The notes under the pieces were generated by a model. It was not told where the DNA came from. It did no database searches and saw nothing but the letters and a program-made list of their open reading frames with translations. DNA of 12,445 nt. Origin: Gammaproteobacteria bacterium (lineage in GTDB: Bacteria > Pseudomonadota > Gammaproteobacteria > Pseudomonadales > Pseudohongiellaceae). The position numbers were made by a program, and so were the translations under genes. Positions 8,346 to 12,445 of this stretch are shown here, piece by piece (position 1 is the stretch's first letter; every line of letters begins with the position of its first letter). The DNA lies in NCBI GenBank assembly GCA_003514305.1, contig DORE01000196.1:2862-15306 (forward strand), in the 5' to 3' direction.

Positions 8346-9479
8346 CTAGTGTTCGAACCAGGGTCGGGGCACAACATGATCAGGATCCGCATCGTTCCTC
8401 AGGAGCATTTTCTGTGGCCGGCCGGCCTGATTGTCAGTGCCATATAGGTTTCCTTCCTCGTCGGCTGACAGAGAATGCATCTCGATCCACATATGTGGGC
8501 CTTCTATCGGCAAGTTCCAGACGTAATCCTGGGTACCATCGAGATTATATTTCACGATCTTTGGTGGACGGATATCGGTTACCCATGCGGCGTCGTCGCC
8601 AAGCGTTATATCAAGGGGAAGATCGAGTCCGGTCCAGGTTGTATCGTATTCGTAATTTGGATAGTCAGCTGAATCCAGTGCAGCAATCTGACGAAAGACT
8701 TTCACATCTCTCTTGTCACGATCTAGGGCATACAGTTTTTGTTCCGGCCCCATTGCGAGCGAGTGAACCGATGCAAACTGATGAAAGCCGTCACCACCTT
8801 CGCCGAATTCCGAATGATAGGAGCCGTCGGCATTACGCACGACTATGCGATTGTTGCCGCCGAGGCCGTCGCCTACAAGGAACATACCGTTAGGGAGAAA
8901 GGCGACGTCCTGCGGCAGTCGATAATGAGTTTCGTCTTTACCTGGAATGCCTTTCTCACCCAGGGTCATCTCTAGACGGCCCCCATCATTGGAGAACACG
9001 TATATTATGTGATTAGTCTCATCTACTAGCCACAATCGATTCTGTGGGTCGTAGGGGCTCATTCGTAGCCGGTGGGGGCCAGGTCCGTTGGTCCCTTTGA
9101 AAAGGTGATCCCACTGATTCCAGATTTCTAGCACTTCACCTTCGCTGTTAGCAACATATATGACGTTCTGCCAAACTCGGCCACGGCCTTGAAGGACATT
9201 CCAGCCCAATGAAGCGGGAAAGCCTGCGTAGCTTTGCGGGATCGGATTAGGCAAGCGGGTTTCACCACGCTGAAGGAAGAATATGCGACCTTTGTTTTGC
9301 ACATAGACTCCCGATGTGCCGCCGAATGTCATTCCTTCTTCCGCAAAGGTCTGCATCCAGCTATCGGTGACATAATTGTAAGGGCTTGGGCCAACGATGT
9401 CAGAATTTTGAGCAGATGTTGAGAATGCAATGATGGTGGGCACGGCGCTCAGTGCCATCTTGATCACAAATGATTTCAT
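8346..9479 (-). CDS. Exported NHL-repeat beta-propeller protein
   Basis: The protein has 377 residues from ATG 9479, chosen because AAAGGA lies about eight bases before it and because residues 1-23 (MKSFVIKMALSAVPTIIAFS onward) form a signal peptide cleaved near SAQ. The in-frame upstream start at 9521 lacks both. The mature protein is a series of propeller-type repeats with recurring 'NxLYxxDxxNxxIxVF...DG' units: VIYVANSEGEVLEIWN, RLWLVDETNHIIYVFSNDG, MFLVGDGLGGNNRIVVRNADG and KLYALDRDKRDVKVF. Such NHL propellers serve as binding scaffolds or, in the peptidylglycine alpha-amidating lyase group, as metal-dependent lyases. I cannot assign an activity. It leads the minus-strand run with the M19 and M20 genes, 158 bases before the M19 start. 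Confidence 0.8.
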   Translation of the reverse strand: MKSFVIKMALSAVPTIIAFSTSAQNSDIVGPSPYNYVTDSWMQTFAEEGMTFGGTSGVYVQNKGRIFFLQRGETRLPNPIPQSYAGFPASLGWNVLQGRGRVWQNVIYVANSEGEVLEIWNQWDHLFKGTNGPGPHRLRMSPYDPQNRLWLVDETNHIIYVFSNDGGRLEMTLGEKGIPGKDETHYRLPQDVAFLPNGMFLVGDGLGGNNRIVVRNADGSYHSEFGEGGDGFHQFASVHSLAMGPEQKLYALDRDKRDVKVFRQIAALDSADYPNYEYDTTWTGLDLPLDITLGDDAAWVTDIRPPKIVKYNLDGTQDYVWNLPIEGPHMWIEMHSLSADEEGNLYGTDNQAGRPQKMLLRNDADPDHVVPRPWFEH

Positions 9480-9779
9480 GGGTGTTTCCTTTACAGGTAT
9501 ATTGTGTACACGGTAAACCACTACTTTAGCCTAGATAAACTATCATTTTGCTAACGCTAACTAAAGCTGTTTGATGCGGGTGTCTTTTGCCAAGACTTGT
9601 TCTTCAAAATTGACTGACTCGTCGTATGGAAAAATATAAGACAGAAAAAACAATAAGTTATGTGATATTCAGCGATGCTGATAGCCTCCCCAAAGTCCAT
9701 AGTTGAGTATTGAACGATACCCCGCCAAATATGTGGGGTATACTACCCCCCAACCTCTGATTTTAGGAAATAACAGCTC
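9480..9779. promoter_or_regulatory. Divergent regulatory region, NHL protein / DUF3299 copy 2
   Basis: This 300-base gap separates divergent genes. It holds the G/C-tract element described separately at 9717-9752. An 8-base palindrome GTGTACAC at 9504-9511, 25 bases before the NHL start, could be an operator. TGTGATATT (9661-9669), read on the minus strand as AATATCACA, matches part of the E. coli znu Zur box. The rest is AT-rich without a gene. Confidence 0.45.
9717..9752 (+). promoter_or_regulatory. G/C-tract inverted repeats over the -10 of DUF3299 copy 2
   Basis: Three related arms are visible: ATACCCC (9717-9723), GGGGTAT (9735-9741) and TACCCC (9744-9749). Two of them form the perfect inverted repeat GGGGTA-TAC-TACCCC. 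A -10-like TATACT (9739-9744) lies inside it, 36 bases before the start codon, so a bound protein would block transcription. TACT-A-CCCCCC-A at 9741-9752 matches most of the RcnR operator pattern TACT-G6-N-AGTA read on the other strand. CsoR/RcnR-family repressors use such G-tract sites and respond to metals or formaldehyde. No regulator gene of that family is in the window. The pattern recall is mine and unaligned. Confidence 0.5.
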
Positions 9780-10358
9780 ATGTTCGCCAAATTACTCAAA
9801 AAGACGCTAATCGTTGTTCTTGGAATGGGTGCATTCGGGGGTACGGTTTTCAGCCAAGATCTGCAGATCAAATTCAAGCCCAAGAATCCAGAGGAGATCA
9901 TGGCTCTCCAGTGGGAAGACCTGATGAGCCAAGCTGATCTTGCTGCGATCTTAGATGCTCCGCCGGTTTCCCATGATGGTTACGGTTGGGACGACAAGTT
10001 TAGTCCCAGCAGTCCAGTAGAAAATGCTTTTCAGAGGGCAATGCAGTCCTTCGACGTGAACCCTGAGCTTCTCGGCAAGCGTATCCTGTTGCCCGGGTTT
10101 ATAGTACCTATTACCTTCAATGAAGAACGCGAGGTGACTGAATTTTTTCTAGTGCCTTTTTTCGGAGCTTGTATTCATGTCCCTCCGCCTCCGCCTAACC
10201 AGATCGTTCATGTTACCTACGACTCAGGTTTTAAATTGGAAAGCATGTATGACGCTTATTACATCTTAGGAGAGCTCTCTAGCCAAGTTGTTCGACATGA
10301 GCTGGCCGACTCTGCCTACAGCCTGAACGCCGAGCATTTAGAGTTGTACGACTACTAA
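9780..10358 (+). CDS. Exported DUF3299 protein, copy 2
   Basis: The protein has 192 residues. AGGA about ten bases upstream supports this ATG. The signal peptide (residues 1-25) probably ends at TVFS before QDLQ. The family core is intact: RILLPGFIVP, NEER, EFFLVPFFGACIH and the five-proline stretch with NQ; Cys131 and His133 form the CxH motif. In the 53-residue core it matches copy 1 at 40 positions by hand count, while the N-terminus carries an extra stretch (IKFKPKNPEEIMA). The two copies are therefore old paralogues, not a recent duplication. It stands alone on the plus strand between divergent and convergent neighbours, with the DUF2796 gene converging from the other side. The separate operator-like element suggests different control from copy 1. 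Confidence 0.88.
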   Translation: MFAKLLKKTLIVVLGMGAFGGTVFSQDLQIKFKPKNPEEIMALQWEDLMSQADLAAILDAPPVSHDGYGWDDKFSPSSPVENAFQRAMQSFDVNPELLGKRILLPGFIVPITFNEEREVTEFFLVPFFGACIHVPPPPPNQIVHVTYDSGFKLESMYDAYYILGELSSQVVRHELADSAYSLNAEHLELYDY

Positions 10359-10851
10359 GATTCAAATTTATCTAAAGCTGTTTTTCCCTGATTTTACCGT
10401 CCTAATCAAGTCCAACAATCTTTATGGTCATGCGTTGGGCCGGAGGTTTTGAATTTTGAATGCCGCTATAAATCTCCTACCTAAATACAGCCAATTTAAG
10501 CTTGCGACCCTTTCACGAAGATTCATATATCAGGTATGTCCCAGGCGCCTTTCTATGGAGTGGACGCCGCCGATGGAGTAATGGTCCTACTCAACTTCAA
10601 ACATGGCGCTCTGGGCCTCCAAAAAACGCTAGCCTTGTAGACCTTAGATGTCGCAACGTCATATCGCTTCGAAGATTGCGCGCAGCACGCCGTATGCTCG
10701 GACAGCAATGCATTTGGCTTGAATCAGTCCGAATTTGTTTGCGCAGAATAGCTTAATCTAACCGAAGTCTTCCTTGATACGCTTCATATGATTTTCCTTG
10801 TATCTAGATATCGTGGCATCGGAAAAGGCATCTTTCTATCCATAGAATTGG
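10359..10851. other. Intergenic stretch with a possible decayed gene
   Basis: These 493 bases lie between two convergent genes. The only coding-like signal is the plus-strand frame at 10536-10748, listed separately. No clear intrinsic terminator hairpin with a T-run is seen for either neighbour. Confidence 0.4.
10536..10748 (+). pseudogene. Possible gene remnant with one in-frame TAG
   Basis: From ATG 10536 the frame reads MSQAPFYGVDAADGVMVLLN and continues to TAG 10638-10640. It then stays open in the same frame through SYRFEDCAQHAVCSDSNAFG to TAG 10746-10748. Composition on both sides of the stop is protein-like, with four cysteines after the stop, and looks better than the Arg/Trp-rich overlapping frame at 10502-10756. 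This fits a short gene broken by one amber mutation, or the remnant of a longer one; the frame is closed at 10497 upstream. There is no clear ribosome binding site and I recognise no family. It may be chance. Confidence 0.3.
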
Positions 10852-11409
10852 TTAGTCAAGTATAAGTACAGGACTCTCTCTGTTTAATTTTGCATAACCC
10901 TGCTTTTGATCGGCTATCCATTGCACTGTCAATGTTTCGATTCCACTGTAGTGATCGAAGGCAAGTATTTGGAGTGCTGTAGGAGGAGCTGTCTGGCAGT
11001 TGTAAAGATACTGCACGCGAAAATCGCTGTGCGCATCAGAATCATGCTCGCTGTCGTGTTCATGTTCTTCATCGTGCCCGTGCTCATTAAATATGGGGGC
11101 TTCGAAGGTCTGGACCGAGATCTGGCATGTTGCTGAAATGTCTCCGATAAGCCAGCCGCTTTGCTGCAGCTGTGTGATGGCATCTTTGAGTACGGTGGAT
11201 TCTTCCTCAGTAACAGGTGGGTGCTCAAATCCAAGCAGATTAACGGCCGGGCTGACGAATTCGATTTGTAGCTGTCGCTCTATCAGAACTACGTTTAGAT
11301 CGGCATTTCCATGGACGTGGCTTGCTGTGTTCTGAGCAAGAGTATTCGCGCTTGCTGCGACAAAAAGCAGCGCAAAAACAAAGACTATCTTTTTGCTAGT
11401 AGAGCGCAT
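10852..11409 (-). CDS. His-rich periplasmic DUF2796 (ZrgA-like) protein
   Basis: The protein has 185 residues; GGAGG nine bases before ATG 11409 is an excellent ribosome binding site. A signal peptide covers residues 1-25 (TLA before QN). The mature protein opens with SHVHGNADLNV, the usual DUF2796 start, and carries a His/Asp/Glu-rich loop at 109-129 with His110, 112, 116, 118, 122 and 127. Cys95 and Cys138 could form a disulfide that brackets the loop. The family includes V. cholerae ZrgA and P. aeruginosa PA4063, zinc-binding proteins encoded with an ABC pair and DUF3299. Here it is transcribed alone, about 5.5 kb from the ABC pair and next to DUF3299 copy 2. A role in capturing zinc for the 3448-5371 transporter is inferred. 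Other metals are possible. Confidence 0.88.
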   Translation of the reverse strand: MRSTSKKIVFVFALLFVAASANTLAQNTASHVHGNADLNVVLIERQLQIEFVSPAVNLLGFEHPPVTEEESTVLKDAITQLQQSGWLIGDISATCQISVQTFEAPIFNEHGHDEEHEHDSEHDSDAHSDFRVQYLYNCQTAPPTALQILAFDHYSGIETLTVQWIADQKQGYAKLNRESPVLILD

Positions 11410-11472
11410 AAGTTAATGCCTCCGATAATAAAAATTTGATATTGATACTTGCTACCACAAAAAGGGAGGACC

Positions 11473-11607
11473 ATGACCTGTCAGTGTAAACTCTCCCGTC
11501 CGAAACACGCATATGCTCAATTCTCTTTGGATTTCTGCCTGTGCACAAGGCCTTCTGGTGTTTTACAACCCGCGCTGATTACGGGTTCGAACGCAACTGG
11601 CTATTAA
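11473..11607 (+). CDS. Doubtful 44-residue ORF with two CxC motifs
   Basis: GGGAGG ends three bases before ATG 11473, a strong but rather close ribosome binding site. The peptide begins MTCQCKLSRPKHAYAQ and has a second CxC in FCLC, giving four cysteines in two CxC pairs plus one His. It is not related to anything I recognise. It is divergent from the His-rich DUF2796 gene, with 63 bases between the starts. Expression is uncertain, and the frame could be chance. Confidence 0.25.
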   Translation: MTCQCKLSRPKHAYAQFSLDFCLCTRPSGVLQPALITGSNATGY

Positions 11608-11768
11608 CAAACGTGTTTTTACAGCGGAAACATCTAATTGGATTGCTTCAAAAAAAGGCAAAGGATCCGACCAATGAAACGAGTACGACTGCTGAGGAGG
11701 CGAGGAGTACTGATAATGTTAATATTGTTTCCATAGATCGCCGGTTTTATGAAAAAAAAGAACGTTAG
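11541..11768 (+). CDS. Doubtful 75-residue ORF
   Basis: The frame starts at GTG 11541 without a ribosome binding site. Its second half (LLTNVFLQRKHLIGLLQKKA, then a Thr/Glu-rich tail) has plausible codon use and could be the C-terminal piece of a broken gene whose start is the overlapping frame at 11473. No family is recognised. Confidence 0.2.
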   Translation: MHKAFWCFTTRADYGFERNWLLTNVFLQRKHLIGLLQKKAKDPTNETSTTAEEARSTDNVNIVSIDRRFYEKKER

Positions 11769-11921
11769 AGTATTACAATGATTCTTTGATAGTCTATTCT
11801 TTCATAAACGCCTACGCTCTGCGAACGGCGCAGGATAGTAAGAATGGAAGCGGAAGCTCTTGAGTGCTTGGTGAATTTTTGGGCTTTTGCAAAGTTATGT
11901 GAGTGAAAGTGGCGTAACGGC

Positions 11922-11927
11922 TTGACA
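11922..11927 (+). promoter_or_regulatory. Possible -35 box upstream of the phosphatase-like gene
   Basis: A perfect TTGACA lies 77 bases before the ATG. No good -10 stands at 16-18 bases; the nearest candidate, TAGTAT (11950-11955), is 22 bases away, so an activator or a different -10 would be needed. Confidence 0.25.
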
Positions 11928-12004
11928 TGAAACTGCGATTTTCTGCACGTAGTATCGTTTTACTCCTAATCTAATACAAAAATAATACCCAAGGAGTTTG
12001 TGTA

Positions 12005-12445
12005 ATGAATGGATTGTCCCGATTGGTTTCTATCTTACTTGCCAGTTCCTTATGCTCCGCAGTCGTTGCTCAGAATGGGGCTCCTTTAGGCATGCCCCCT
12101 TGGCAACAGGCATCATTATGGCCAGATCGCATAATTCAGAATCTGAGCCCGGATCCTACCCGTGAGATCTCAATAAACTGGCGCACAGACAGCAACGTGC
12201 TCTCAACAATTGCCCAAATCGCTCTCGCCACTGCGGATGCAAGATTCGATGCCCAGGCAGAAACAGTGACAGCCAGCACAGAGCCTTTGTATCTTAATAC
12301 TGCGATGGTGGATGGCGTGGCGATGTCAGCGCCAGATAACTTCGGACTTGGCGTCGTCCACTATCATTCTGCGGTGTTTAATGGTCTTGAGCCAGACACT
12401 CTTTACGCCTATCGCGTACAGGGAGCTGAAGGGGCATGGAGCGAA
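12005..12445 (+). CDS. Secreted purple-acid-phosphatase-like protein, N-terminal part
   Basis: The frame opens at ATG 12005, eight bases after AAGGAG, and runs off the window after 147 codons. A signal peptide covers residues 1-22, with SAVVA before QNG. The next part matches the fibronectin-III-like N-terminal domain of purple acid phosphatases and related alkaline-phosphatase-D/PhoD-type metallophosphoesterases: ISINWRTDS, then YHSAVFNGLEPDTLYAYRV and a GxxWSE turn. In such proteins a catalytic domain with a two-metal centre (Fe with Fe, Zn or Mn) follows; it lies beyond the window and was not seen. The likely role is release of phosphate from organic esters outside the cytoplasm. A different enzyme with the same FN3-like domain cannot be excluded. 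Confidence 0.7.
   Translation, partial: MNGLSRLVSILLASSLCSAVVAQNGAPLGMPPWQQASLWPDRIIQNLSPDPTREISINWRTDSNVLSTIAQIALATADARFDAQAETVTASTEPLYLNTAMVDGVAMSAPDNFGLGVVHYHSAVFNGLEPDTLYAYRVQGAEGAWSE

Larger units (their letters stand above)
11410..12004. other. Long intergenic stretch with two doubtful small ORFs
   Basis: The start carries the DUF2796 promoter region on the minus strand, where GTATCAATATCAA (around 11431-11443) shares part of the Zur-box pattern. Two overlapping small plus-strand frames at 11473-11607 and 11541-11768 are discussed separately. CTGCG-AACGG-CGCAG at 11819-11833 is a short hairpin without a following T-run. The last 100 bases carry the promoter and ribosome binding site of the phosphatase-like gene. 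Confidence 0.4.

Noticed and set aside
8309..8893. 194-codon plus-strand ORF
   Set aside because: It is antisense to the NHL propeller gene, is Arg/Ser/His-rich and has no supporting motif.
9561..10383. 12-base direct repeat CTAAAGCTGTTT on both sides of DUF3299 copy 2 (9561-9572 and 10372-10383)
   Set aside because: A window of this size is expected to contain a few exact 12-base repeats by chance, and there are no other signs of a mobile element.
10502..10756. Plus-strand ORF of 84 codons in the gap after DUF3299 copy 2
   Set aside because: It is rich in Arg and Trp, as expected for an off-frame reading; the adjacent frame at 10536-10748 reads far better as protein.
11819..11833. Hairpin CTGCG-AACGG-CGCAG as a terminator
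   Set aside because: The stem is only five pairs and no T-run follows on either strand.

Overview
The window looks like a chromosomal segment of a marine-type gammaproteobacterium. This is inferred from moderate GC by eye, a Pseudomonas/Vibrio-like class II fumarase tail, DUF3299 and DUF2796 envelope proteins, and a run of exported hydrolases. It has 12 confident genes (two of them cut by the window edges) separated by unusually long non-coding gaps. I see no rRNA, tRNA, CRISPR array, insertion sequence or integrase.

Layout. 1-264: end of a fumarase (fumC). 316-675: a small secreted protein of unknown function. 676-1258: no convincing gene. 1259-1612: a small protein that reads as two ribbon-helix-helix units in tandem. 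1651-2580: an alpha/beta hydrolase. 2856-3380 (minus): an exported DUF3299 protein, divergent from an overlapping ABC ATPase/FtsX-type permease pair (3448-5371). 9479 down to 5584 (minus): three exported proteins in a row, namely an NHL-type beta-propeller, an M19 membrane-dipeptidase lipoprotein and an M20 metallopeptidase. 9780-10358: a second DUF3299 protein behind a striking G/C-tract operator-like element. 10852-11409 (minus): a His-rich DUF2796 (ZrgA-like) periplasmic protein. 12005-end: the start of a secreted purple-acid-phosphatase-like enzyme.

How they may work together. DUF2796, a LolD/MacB-like ATPase, an FtsX-like permease and DUF3299 are the four component types of the Zur-linked zinc-uptake operons known from Pseudomonas aeruginosa (PA4063-PA4066) and Vibrio cholerae (zrg). 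Here the same components are split into three transcription units over about 8.5 kb, and DUF3299 is duplicated. The genes lying between and beside them encode exported enzymes of families that need zinc or another divalent metal (M19, M20, purple acid phosphatase). My reading is an envelope metal-acquisition module interleaved with metal-dependent peptide and phosphate scavenging enzymes. The family assignments rest on visible motifs; the joint function is inference.
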